Made by a program: the position numbers and the translations under genes. A model generated the notes under the pieces. The model was not told the DNA's origin. It did not search any database and saw only the letters and a list, made by a program, of their open reading frames with translations. A DNA stretch of 64,000 nt from Cohnella hashimotonis (lineage in GTDB: Bacteria > Bacillota > Bacilli > Paenibacillales > Paenibacillaceae). Positions 44,613 through 52,515 of the stretch are shown here, piece by piece; the stretch's first letter is position 1; every line of letters starts with the position of its first letter. Where the stretch lies: positions 3,100,001 to 3,164,000 of the forward strand of contig NZ_JAGRPV010000001.1 in NCBI RefSeq assembly GCF_030014955.1, in the 5' to 3' direction.

Positions 44613-44681
44613 CTTGGCTCCCCTTTCAATTTCATTTGCTTACTTCATCTTTCGATCCCTTATTTTACCTCAACTGATTTC

Positions 44682-44708
44682 AAAAAAAGCCGCGATAAAA
44701 GCGGCTTT
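44682..44708 (-). terminator. Terminator with the recurring AAAGCCGC stem
   Basis: AAAGCCGC (44686-44693) pairs with GCGGCTTT (44701-44708), and the minus strand continues into a T-run (44688-44682). It lies at the end of the leftward unit that includes the open remnant and possibly the RidA operon. Confidence 0.85.
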
Positions 44709-44721
44709 AAGTAGGGCAAAG

Positions 44722-45054
44722 TTATTCAATTCCGGCAACCGCAGTCGGCTCCTTCAGCAGATTCAATAAGACGGACCCTTCATAGTACGAATGCTTGATC
44801 AACCATAAATCCCGAGATCGCGATGAGGGTTCCACGCTTTTCGCGCTTTTTTCTCCGAGGGGATTGAGAATATGGGGCAATTTTACTTTGCAAGATTCGC
44901 TATGTATTGAACTTGAACCATTTGAAGCGGAAAATATTAAAGCCGCCGCACCTCCCTTTACGTGAAGAACGGCGGCGGTCAGCTCCTGAGGAAGCGAAGC
45001 AGTCTGAATAAATTTGGGTGATCCGGCTCGGCCGCTTACGGTTCGCCGCGCGCC
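44722..45054 (-). pseudogene. Start-less open frame, probable C-terminal gene remnant
   Basis: A 110-codon open frame runs from TGA (45057-45055) to TAA (44724-44722) with no suitable start. It reads KFIQTASLPQELTAAVLHVK, then GGAAALIFSASNGSSS and near the end SRDLWLIKHSYYEGSVLLNL. The mix of residues looks protein-like rather than random. I do not recognise the family. A hairpin (44942-44948 with 44970-44976) lies inside it. It may be the tail of a gene lost when the GC-rich operon to its right was inserted; this is inference. Confidence 0.35.
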
Positions 45055-45085
45055 TCATCTCGTTGTCCGGCGCATGCAACGGCGA

Positions 45086-45505
45086 TTATTCGGCAGCCTC
45101 CTTCATAGGACCGGCGTCTTCCCCGCGTCTGGCCGGCGCGTAGGCGATCGCATCGATCTCGATCAAGTAAGGCCCGATTGCGCAGCCGATCGAGGTGCGC
45201 GTGGGATAAGGGCGCGTCATCACGCGCTCGTATGCCTGGTTGTAGCCCGACAGATCCTTCGTGTCGCCGAGATAGGCGTTGAGCTTGACGATATGTTCGA
45301 GCGCAAGTCCCGCAGCGCCGAGGATCGTCTCGATATTGCGCAGGCATTGAACGGTTTGCTCCTCGATCGTGGCGCCCGCAAGCTCGCGGGTGACCGGATC
45401 GACGCCGACCTGGCCCGACACATAGACAAAATCGCCTGCGCGGAGCGCCTGAGAAAAGGGAAGCGGAAATTCGGGAGCGGAGCTTGTATGAATTGTTTGC
45501 GACAT
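45086..45505 (-). CDS. RidA-family enamine/imine deaminase
   Basis: A 139-residue member of the RidA (YjgF/YER057c/UK114) family. Archetypal RidA hydrolyses reactive enamines and imines such as 2-aminoacrylate, released by PLP-dependent dehydratases. The signature AGDFVYVSGQVGVDP is near residue 25, and the active-site segment RTSIGCAIGPYLIEIDAIAY contains the arginine expected to bind the substrate carboxylate. GGAG precedes ATG 45505. It is the last gene of the operon headed by a D-serine dehydratase-like enzyme, which is a logical source of its substrate. Confidence 0.92.
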   Translation of the reverse strand: MSQTIHTSSAPEFPLPFSQALRAGDFVYVSGQVGVDPVTRELAGATIEEQTVQCLRNIETILGAAGLALEHIVKLNAYLGDTKDLSGYNQAYERVMTRPYPTRTSIGCAIGPYLIEIDAIAYAPARRGEDAGPMKEAAE

Positions 45506-45560
45506 GCGGATCGAACTCCTTTTCGGTAATTAAAAGACAGCGTCGATTTTGCCGGGAGCT

Positions 45561-46319
45561 TCAAGACAGCTTGATGACCTGACCGCCGTCCACGACGAGA
45601 CAATGGCCGGTCATGTACCGCGCATCGGCGGAGGCGAGAAATAGCGCCGCGTCCGCGATCTCGTCCGGCTGTCCGACGCGCCCCATCGGAATCGTCCGCA
45701 AATAAGGCGCGAGCGCTTCCGCATTTTGAACGAGCGGTGCCGTAAGTCTGGTCTCGATCAGGCCCGGACAGATGGCATTGACGCGAATGCCATGCGGGGC
45801 AAGCTCCAGCGCCATGGACATCGTGAGCAGGTTGATCCCGCCTTTGGAGGCGTTATAGTGCGCCTGATCGGCTTCCGCGGCCAGCCCGTTCACGCTCGAC
45901 ATATTGATGATCGAGCCGCCCCCGCCCTGCTTGACCATCGCTCTCGAGACGGCTTGGCCGACCAGAAATGTTCCTTTGAGATTGACGTCCATATGCAGGT
46001 CCCAGTCCGCCTCGGAGAGCGTCAGGAATGGGGCGGGCTTACAAATCCCCGCATTGTTCACCAGGATGTCGACGGCGCCCCAGACATCCAGTACGGATTG
46101 CAGCATGCCTGCCACCTCCTCCGCATGCCGCACGTCCGCGCACACGGCGATGGCGTCGCCGCCGCTGCCTTTGATCTCGGCGGCGGCCGATTCGAGCGAC
46201 TCCCTGTCGTTTCCCATCATCGCCACGCGGGCCCCCTCGGCCCCGAAGCGGGCAGCGACGGCTTTGCCGATGCCCAAGGCGCTTCCCGTAATTAAGGCAA
46301 CCTTCCCCTGCAGCCTCAT
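45561..46319 (-). CDS. Short-chain dehydrogenase/reductase (SDR)
   Basis: A 252-residue classical SDR. The NAD(P)-binding motif TGSALGIG lies at residues 11-18, NNAG near 88, the catalytic serine in MSSVNG and the Y-x-x-x-K pair in HYNASKGG. CPGLIETRL near 187 is also typical. ATG 46319 is chosen over the longer frame because GAGGAGGGG is directly upstream. Fourth gene of the GC-rich operon, it may oxidise a hydroxy group of the product of the upstream enzymes. The exact substrate is not known. Confidence 0.92.
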   Translation of the reverse strand: MRLQGKVALITGSALGIGKAVAARFGAEGARVAMMGNDRESLESAAAEIKGSGGDAIAVCADVRHAEEVAGMLQSVLDVWGAVDILVNNAGICKPAPFLTLSEADWDLHMDVNLKGTFLVGQAVSRAMVKQGGGGSIINMSSVNGLAAEADQAHYNASKGGINLLTMSMALELAPHGIRVNAICPGLIETRLTAPLVQNAEALAPYLRTIPMGRVGQPDEIADAALFLASADARYMTGHCLVVDGGQVIKLS

Positions 46320-46349
46320 GCTGCCCCTCCTCTCTTGAAAAAAAAGCAT

Positions 46350-47816
46350 TCAATCCAGCGGGTAGACCGGCCTGCGGAGCTTGCGATAGTTAAAGTGAGA
46401 TAAATTGGCACTGCAGCAGCCGGGCGAATCCACGTAAATGACACGTCGGGCAAAGGGGCCGAAAGCAGCCTGCCAGGCGATCGCCGACTTGACGACAAGC
46501 ATGTGATAATCGCCGGGCCAGATCCCCGCGCTCCTCACATGGCCCAGATCCCATGGCGCCGTGCGCTTCTCCGTCAAGACGAGCGTCAGCAGGCCTGATG
46601 CGACGACAGCCGTTTTTCCCATATCCGCCCGCTGCCCGGTCATATAAGGTCCCGCATGCCGATACTCGCCGTCGAAAAGGAGTCGCACCTTGCCGTTTAC
46701 CGCGACCGGATCCCCGTGCAGCCGATCGCTTTTTCCGCCGACCTCGCACGCGAAATAGCCCCCGACGCCGATCCCGAAGGCTCGGGCTACCGCTTCCTCG
46801 TCCCGGATGACGATCAATGCGGGTTTGGTTATGCCGATTAGACAGGCCAGCACATGCGTGGCGTCGGCCGGCGCGCCGCCGCCCACATTGTCCGAGCCTT
46901 CGGCCAGAACGATCGGCCCCTCCGGCTCCGCCAGCGCCGCGGCGACCGCTTCGGAGGGCGGCGATTGGGCAATGGAAAATTGCGTCCGCATATCCCAGGC
47001 CATCCGTACAAGCTCAGCCGCCAGCGTATCGGCCAGCGCCCGGTCGCCGTCCGTCGTGACGACAAACGACATTCCGGCGTCCGGCACGTCTGCATACGGA
47101 AAGCCGCCTGCAACGGTCACGTTTAATACGCGGGGATCGTCCTCCAGCTCGAAGGCCCGGTCCATCAGCGACTTCATGGCGCCCTCTTCCGTCATCATCG
47201 CCTGCGGAACGATCAGCATGCCGGCATGCGCATAGGCGCGCACGGGCTCGATCTCGCCCAGGATGCGCCGCAGCAGTAGCTCGAACGCCTCCTCCGCCCG
47301 CTCGTGCATATCAATATGGGGATAGGTGTCGTAGCCTATGATCACATCCGCAAGATTTGTCATTTCCGGGCTGACATTCGCATGCAAGTCGATCGTAAGC
47401 GCGATCGGCAGGCCGCTTCCGTGCCTCGCGCGGATTCGGCGCAGGCATTCGCCTTCCACATCGTCGTACTGCTCGGACGCCATCGCGCCGTGCATGATAA
47501 GCACCAGCCCGGCGGCCGCCGGATCGATCGAGGCGACGACGCTCTCGATAAGCGCCTCCGCGGCGCGGCTGCAGACGAGCCCGCTCGGCGTGGCCGCGGC
47601 ATACAGGCCCGGCTCCAGCTCGACTCCATGTTTGGCTGCCGCATCGATGACGCCTCCCATCGAGGTGCGCGTCCCGGCATAGCGTTCGTAAAACGCGCGC
47701 CGCCCTTCGACCCATTCTCCTTTAAAAGCATCAACGTTCGTCATCCCAGGCGCAAATGTATTGGTCTCGTGCAAGAGGCCCGCGACTGCGATCCGGACCT
47801 CCTTAAGAGGCGGCAT
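46350..47816 (-). CDS. M81-family (MlrC-like) metallopeptidase
   Basis: A 488-residue M81 peptidase, the family of MlrC, which hydrolyses linear microcystin and its tetrapeptide. The characteristic motifs are present: AGLLHETNTFAP near the N-terminus, TIDLHANVSPEM near 140, and YDTYPHIDMHERA, which together hold the metal ligands. The C-terminal DUF1485-type region has VLAEGSDNVGGGAPAD. The start is placed at ATG 47816 (two upstream ATGs lie inside its ribosome-binding site AAAAGGAG), giving a 14-nt overlap with the M20 gene, a sign of coupling. There is no signal peptide. It probably cleaves an unusual peptide bond in an imported compound. Confidence 0.88.
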   Translation of the reverse strand: MPPLKEVRIAVAGLLHETNTFAPGMTNVDAFKGEWVEGRRAFYERYAGTRTSMGGVIDAAAKHGVELEPGLYAAATPSGLVCSRAAEALIESVVASIDPAAAGLVLIMHGAMASEQYDDVEGECLRRIRARHGSGLPIALTIDLHANVSPEMTNLADVIIGYDTYPHIDMHERAEEAFELLLRRILGEIEPVRAYAHAGMLIVPQAMMTEEGAMKSLMDRAFELEDDPRVLNVTVAGGFPYADVPDAGMSFVVTTDGDRALADTLAAELVRMAWDMRTQFSIAQSPPSEAVAAALAEPEGPIVLAEGSDNVGGGAPADATHVLACLIGITKPALIVIRDEEAVARAFGIGVGGYFACEVGGKSDRLHGDPVAVNGKVRLLFDGEYRHAGPYMTGQRADMGKTAVVASGLLTLVLTEKRTAPWDLGHVRSAGIWPGDYHMLVVKSAIAWQAAFGPFARRVIYVDSPGCCSANLSHFNYRKLRRPVYPLD

Positions 47817-49140
47817 CGGCATTCTCCTTTTCATCCAACGACTCGGCGCCGCACCAGTCTGCCGTCAGCTCGGCATACCAACGGATGAGGCGCAGATAGC
47901 TGTCCAGCTCGAGATACTCGTCCGGCGCATGCGCGTTGCCGCCCGCCGGACCCAGGACGAGCGCCGGCGTCGCGCTGTACAGATTAAACAAGAAAGCGTC
48001 GCACGCGAACGGCGCCCCGGCCGGCTCGATGCAGTGCTTCCCCAGTGCTCGGCGTCCCGCCTTCGCAGCGATATCGAGGAAGGAACGGCAAGCTTCGTTA
48101 TCCGGCATGGCGCTCGCCTCCAGGTAACGAATGACCGGTACGATCTCGGGCCGACATTCGCGCAAAATCGGAAACCGATCCAGCGACGACTCGTAAAACG
48201 CCTGGAGCTGCAGCACGATCTCATCCCCCGAAACGCCGGGATAGCTTTCGATCCAGAAATGCACCTCCGCTTGCTCGGGCATCTCCGGCACGACGCACGC
48301 CGCATCGCCGGCTACGATTTTTAATCCGATCGCTTCGGCCTCCTTGCTCTCGCGCCACAGGGCGGGCGCGGGGTAGAGAGTGCGCAGCCGTTCGCCGAAT
48401 GCGCGCAGCAGATGGGCGAAGTCGACGGCGGCATCCAGCGCATTGACGAGCCGTTCTCCATTGAAGGCAATCCCGTTTTTGCCCGCAAAAGCCGCCTTCC
48501 ACGCGCCGCCTCCGAGATGCGCGGAATAGAGTCTCAAATTACTTGGTTCCGGAATGATCGCCATATCGGCATGCGGCCCGCGCAGCCGGGCAGCCAGCGA
48601 TCCGTTCGCGCCGCCGTACTCCTCGTCGACGACGCTCTCGGCGTATACGTCGCCCTTCAGCCGCACGCCAAGCTCGCGCAGACAGCGAATCGCCGTTAGC
48701 GCTGCAGCCATGCCGCCCTTCATGTCGTAGGCGCCGCGGCCGTACAGCCTGCCGTCCTCGAGCTCGCCGCCGAACGGCGGGAAGCGCCAGCGCTTATTGC
48801 CTTCGCGGACCGTATCCGCATGGCCGGAGAACAACAGGGAGCGTCCCCCGCCCCCGCCGCGGAACCGGCCCGCCACATTGGGGCGTCCCGCGTACACCCG
48901 GCCCGGCATATAGGCCGGATGATGAATAAGTCCCTCAACGTCGCCGAGCTCGTAGACGTCGACCTCAGCTCCCGCAGCCGTCAGATAGGCCGCAATCGCC
49001 TCTTGATAAGCGCCCTCGTCGCCGCCCGGCGGGCGGTTCACGCTCTCGAAGCGGACGAGCGTTTGCGCCAAGCCGACCGCTTCGTCGCGATGCGCGTTCA
49101 GCCAATTTTCAATTCGTTCGGACAGCGCTTCCCGTCTCAT
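47803..49140 (-). CDS. M20-family metallopeptidase/deacylase
   Basis: A 445-residue zinc hydrolase of the M20/ArgE/DapE/CPG2 group. Metal ligands are visible: SGHADTV (His107, Asp109), GRGAYDMKGG (Asp139), DEEYGG (Glu173 catalytic, Glu174), IPEPS and the C-terminal GGNAHAPDEY histidine. A dimerisation domain is inserted near 200-330. ATG 49140 follows GGAGGTGACGC. Such enzymes cleave amide bonds of N-acyl amino acids or dipeptides. Between the MlrC-like and PLP enzyme genes, it probably releases the free D-amino acid. Substrate not proven. Confidence 0.92.
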   Translation of the reverse strand: MRREALSERIENWLNAHRDEAVGLAQTLVRFESVNRPPGGDEGAYQEAIAAYLTAAGAEVDVYELGDVEGLIHHPAYMPGRVYAGRPNVAGRFRGGGGGRSLLFSGHADTVREGNKRWRFPPFGGELEDGRLYGRGAYDMKGGMAAALTAIRCLRELGVRLKGDVYAESVVDEEYGGANGSLAARLRGPHADMAIIPEPSNLRLYSAHLGGGAWKAAFAGKNGIAFNGERLVNALDAAVDFAHLLRAFGERLRTLYPAPALWRESKEAEAIGLKIVAGDAACVVPEMPEQAEVHFWIESYPGVSGDEIVLQLQAFYESSLDRFPILRECRPEIVPVIRYLEASAMPDNEACRSFLDIAAKAGRRALGKHCIEPAGAPFACDAFLFNLYSATPALVLGPAGGNAHAPDEYLELDSYLRLIRWYAELTADWCGAESLDEKENADAAS

Positions 49141-49246
49141 GCGTCACCTCCGCTCTAGTTTCTGCTTCCCGCCTTCGGGCTCTGCTTCCCTTCCCCGGGC
49201 TCGAATCTGGCACGGACACCTCACCGTCGTTCGAAGGCGGCAGTCC

Positions 49247-50344
49247 TCATTGCGTCCGGCCCCGGGCATCGACCTGAATCATCCGTTCGATCCGGCCTTT
49301 ACGCACGCCAATCAGCCGGTCGTGCAGATTGGTTACCGTACAGCAATGATTGGGAATGACGGCGACCGTGTCGCCGATTCGGAGCGGGCAATCGTCCGGC
49401 ACCCGGACAATGCCGTGCTCCTCGCTGAGCCGTTCGATGACGGCTTCCGGGTAATTCGGCAGATAGCCGTACCCGGGACGGTGAGGACTCGTATCCGTCG
49501 TCAGCGTTTTGGAGCCCGCGTCGATGATAATCGTATCGGGACGCGGCGCGCTGACGACCGTCGCATAGATGCGCATGGCGCATTCCTCCTCCCCGATAAT
49601 ACCGGGGTAGAGCTGCGAGCCGTCGCCGAATACGTAAGCGCCGGGCCGTATCTCCGTAATGCCCGCCAGCTCCGCGGCAAACTTGCTCGTCGGCGTGGAG
49701 CCGGCGCTGATCTCCCGAACGTCGACGCCGTATACCCTCAAGCACGCCTGCGTTGTCAGCAGGGCCTGCGCCTCTGCCTGCGCGATCTCGCGGCATTCCT
49801 CCCGGGACGCCTTGCCGTATACATGACCCGCATGCGTCATCAGCCCGGCCAGCCATACGCCTGGCAGCGCCGCAATTTTCGCTCCGAGCTCCGCCGACGC
49901 TGCGCCGGGCTCCCGCCCGCAGCGGTTCAGCCCGGAGTTGACGTCCAGGTACAGCGGTATCCGGACATCCAGCGATTGGCCGAGTGCCGACAAACCTGCT
50001 GCCGCTTCGAAACTATCGATCCCGACCGTGATGCGGGCGACCTTCGTCAGCGCCGCCAGCCGTTGCAGCTTGGCGGCGCCGACGATCGGATACGCGATCA
50101 GAATGTCTGCGATGCCGGCCGCCGCCATCGCTTCCGCCTCGCCCAGCTTGGCGACGGTGATTCCACAGGCGCCCAGCTCCAGCTGCCGCTTGGCGATCCA
50201 CGCGCTCTTGTGCGTTTTGATATGCGGCCGCAGTTTAACCCCCGCCGCAGACGCCAGCTCGCTTGTCTGGCGGAGGTTCCGCTCCAGGCGGTCCAGATCG
50301 ACCGCGACGGCCGGCGTGTCGAGCGCTTCCAGTTCAGTTGACAA
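49247..50344 (-). CDS. D-serine dehydratase / D-threonine aldolase-like PLP enzyme
   Basis: A 365-residue fold-type III PLP enzyme (alanine racemase-like barrel). The PLP lysine is expected in RPHIKTHKS (Lys43). The C-terminal metal site reads PNHCCTVTN, His333-x-Cys335. Zinc-dependent eukaryotic D-serine dehydratase uses His-x-Cys, while D-threonine aldolase from Achromobacter uses His-x-Asp, so a dehydratase activity on D-serine or a related D-beta-hydroxy acid is favoured. This is inference. The start is TTG 50344 with AAAGGAGG 7 nt upstream. It heads the operon with M20, M81, SDR and RidA genes, and RidA fits clean-up of an enamine product. Confidence 0.85.
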   Translation of the reverse strand: MSTELEALDTPAVAVDLDRLERNLRQTSELASAAGVKLRPHIKTHKSAWIAKRQLELGACGITVAKLGEAEAMAAAGIADILIAYPIVGAAKLQRLAALTKVARITVGIDSFEAAAGLSALGQSLDVRIPLYLDVNSGLNRCGREPGAASAELGAKIAALPGVWLAGLMTHAGHVYGKASREECREIAQAEAQALLTTQACLRVYGVDVREISAGSTPTSKFAAELAGITEIRPGAYVFGDGSQLYPGIIGEEECAMRIYATVVSAPRPDTIIIDAGSKTLTTDTSPHRPGYGYLPNYPEAVIERLSEEHGIVRVPDDCPLRIGDTVAVIPNHCCTVTNLHDRLIGVRKGRIERMIQVDARGRTQ

Positions 50345-50535
50345 ACGAAGGCCTCCTTTCCGGCTGAATCGATGGGTGCCGCTCCCGAATGCCTGAAGAC
50401 CGCGTCTATTTTTTCACCGGCGCTACATCCTCTCTGTCATAAAGCGTTTTTTCTTTTTATAATAAAAGCGAAACGTCGGAATTGCTTTATGCGTTCAGCC
50501 GTTATCTTTGTAAAAAAGGCCGGAGGCGGCAGCTC

Positions 50536-51450
50536 ATGAAATTTCCGCGCCTGACGCTGCGCGAGGAACTGAAAATCCGCAAGCTGATCAGCTTTTATTA
50601 CATGGAGCTGTCCAAAAGCTTCGTCTCCATCGGGGAAAAGCATAACTTTTGGGAGTTTATTTACGTGGATAAAGGCGAGATTCATATCGTGACCGAAGGC
50701 CGCTCCTATTTGCTCAAGCAAGGCGACATGCTTTTTTACAAACCGAACGATTTCCATACGGGACACGCCAATCGGCTGGTAGCGCCGAATCTGATCATCA
50801 TTTCTTTCGAGTGCGATTCTCCTTGCATGAGCGCGTTCGAATACCGTCCCCTGCATCTGACCGACGGCGAACGTCATCTGCTGTCGGAGATTATCCGGGC
50901 GGGCATCGAGTCGTTCGATTCGCCGCACTTGCGCAGCGCTCCGCCGCTGCGAAGAAATGAAAATGCGCCTTTTGGCAGCGAGCAGCTTATCCGCAATTAC
51001 TTGGAAATCTTGCTGCTGCAGCTCATCCGCCGTACGAGGGAAGTTCAAACGGCCCTCCTTCTCCCTGCATCGGGGCCGAACGTCGAGTCGGCGGAAGGCG
51101 GCCGGCAAAGCGAGCTGACGCGGCAAATCATCGAATATATGAACGTGCGATTAGGGGAGAATTTGACTCTGGAGACGCTCTGTCGCGCGTTTGGCGTCGG
51201 CAAGAGCCGGCTAAAATCGCTATTCAAAGCCGAAACCGGCTGCGGTCCGATCGCTTATTTCAATCATCGGAAAATTGCCGAGGCCAAAAAGCTGATACGT
51301 GAGGAGCAGCGCAATTTTACCGAAATTGCGGAGCTGCTGGGGTATAGCGGCATCCATTATTTCTCCACGCAGTTCAAAAAAACGACGCGGATGACGCCGT
51401 CGGAGTATGCGAAGGCTACCGGCGCCAAAATCGTCCGGACCGTACATTGA
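50536..51450 (+). CDS. AraC-family regulator of the D-amino acid operon
   Basis: A 304-residue AraC regulator. The cupin-type sensor domain has HNFWEFIYVDKGEIHIVTEG and FYKPNDFHTGH near residues 40-85. The C-terminal DNA-binding domain carries FGVGKSRLKSLFKAETGCGP and LGYSGIHYFSTQFKKTTRMT. The frame opens at 50482, but ATG 50536 has GGAGGCGG upstream and is preferred. It is transcribed away from the D-serine dehydratase-like gene and shares a 191-bp divergent region with it, so it is the probable activator. The inducer is unknown. Confidence 0.9.
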   Translation: MKFPRLTLREELKIRKLISFYYMELSKSFVSIGEKHNFWEFIYVDKGEIHIVTEGRSYLLKQGDMLFYKPNDFHTGHANRLVAPNLIIISFECDSPCMSAFEYRPLHLTDGERHLLSEIIRAGIESFDSPHLRSAPPLRRNENAPFGSEQLIRNYLEILLLQLIRRTREVQTALLLPASGPNVESAEGGRQSELTRQIIEYMNVRLGENLTLETLCRAFGVGKSRLKSLFKAETGCGPIAYFNHRKIAEAKKLIREEQRNFTEIAELLGYSGIHYFSTQFKKTTRMTPSEYAKATGAKIVRTVH

Positions 51451-51807
51451 ATTCTCATGCAACCCATAAACTAAAAAGACTGCCAGGGATGATCATAGAT
51501 CACCCTAACGGTCCTTGTAGGTTTGGTGGCTATCCGCAACTTGGTTTACGCGTAATGCCTGCAAATATATATCTCTTTTTGTCAATGCCGCCACTTATAA
51601 GAAGAAAAGATGCAAATGAGCATTTATTTTCCTCCATCAGCCAGATTTACGGCTTGTGCTTTGTATTTACCTGCGCATTTGCAGGTATTTCATCTAGCGT
51701 GGTTGGTCGGCAGAGAATACATGTTTAAATGCAGGTTTTTCGTCCCGCATAACATCCAAAAAGCCCAGCACGCTGAAAACGCACATATGAATCGTCGCCG
51801 CCCGACG
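51451..51807. other. Non-coding spacer without a recognisable gene
   Basis: This 357-bp stretch has no coding frame with a ribosome-binding site. A short inverted repeat, TACCTGC and GCAGGTA around a 6-nt gap (about 51667-51686), is the only structure I see. It does not look like a terminator. Confidence 0.6.
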
Positions 51808-52386
51808 CTATCCTTGCTGCCCTTCGATGACAACCAACAGCACCGCCGCAGCCAGCCCCAACCGGCGGTCCAATCGGTTGTCCTTATCATACGAGAAGTC
51901 CAGCCTTAGCTTCCCCACCAGAGGATTGAGGTCTTGCTTAAACAACGCAACAGGCGCGCCGCCCATCTCCACATGGAATTTTTGCGGTATCAAATTGGTC
52001 AAAAACCTTCTTAGCAGTGCCATGAGCGCGCTGTCTTCCTTTATGAGCCCGATCTCTCTCTCGCTGGTATCCAATATCGCCCATTCGTCCTTCAGCATCG
52101 ACTTCACGCCCTTGCGGCGAAGAGAACCGAGGTTTTCTCCGGTCGTCGAGTCGAAGACGTCGTAGATCGCGGAGAAATCGATGATGCTGCGCGCCTGAAT
52201 CGAGATGAGCTCGTCCTGCATCGTATCGTCGGAAAACAGGCGAATATCTTCTTTCAGCTTGAACGCCTTCATTTGCGAAAATAATACCGGTTGTCCGCTG
52301 CCGTCGAAAATATCGATCTTCGCCCCCACCAACGACATCACTTGTTTCCTGACAAGGTATTGCGTATGCGTAAATTTAGGATTCAT
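51808..52386 (-). CDS. LURP-one-related/scramblase-family protein
   Basis: A 192-residue protein of the LURP-one-related (Tubby-like/scramblase) family. It shows the twelve-strand pattern with KIDIFDGSGQPVLFSQMKAF, SIIDFSAIYDVFDSTTGENL and GSLRRKGVKSMLKDEWAILD. The central hydrophobic helix expected in Tubby-like folds corresponds to the C-terminal RRLGLAAAVLLVVIEGQQG. GGAGG precedes ATG 52386. Bacterial members are uncharacterised and are thought to bind membranes or phospholipids. It is a lone gene. Confidence 0.82.
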   Translation of the reverse strand: MNPKFTHTQYLVRKQVMSLVGAKIDIFDGSGQPVLFSQMKAFKLKEDIRLFSDDTMQDELISIQARSIIDFSAIYDVFDSTTGENLGSLRRKGVKSMLKDEWAILDTSEREIGLIKEDSALMALLRRFLTNLIPQKFHVEMGGAPVALFKQDLNPLVGKLRLDFSYDKDNRLDRRLGLAAAVLLVVIEGQQG

Positions 52387-52455
52387 GGATAGCCTCCAGT
52401 GACTTGAATTCCATCATAAATTCGACAAGCCGTTGGAAAACCCCTCCTAAAGGAA

Positions 52456-52491
52456 CGAAAACGACAGCCGCGCTTTTGGGCCGGCTGCCGT
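52456..52491 (-). terminator. Terminator after the GH27 gene
   Basis: ACGACAGCCG (52461-52470) pairs with CGGCTGCCGT (52482-52491), with one mismatched wobble. On the minus strand TTTTCG follows. Confidence 0.75.
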
Positions 52492-52515
52492 CGTATGCTT
52501 AACTAAGGTTTAAAG

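Noticed and set aside
44942..44976. GCCGCCG/CGGCGGC hairpin as the terminator of the RidA operon
   Set aside because: It lies inside the start-less open frame and has no clean T-run; the hairpin at 44686-44708 is a better terminator.
49139..50341. 400-codon plus-strand frame
   Set aside because: It is antisense to the D-serine dehydratase-like gene, which has clear PLP and metal motifs.
51447..51909. Two plus-strand frames of 93 and 99 codons
   Set aside because: They lack ribosome-binding sites; the second overlaps the LURP-one gene on the other strand, and neither shows a protein-like pattern.
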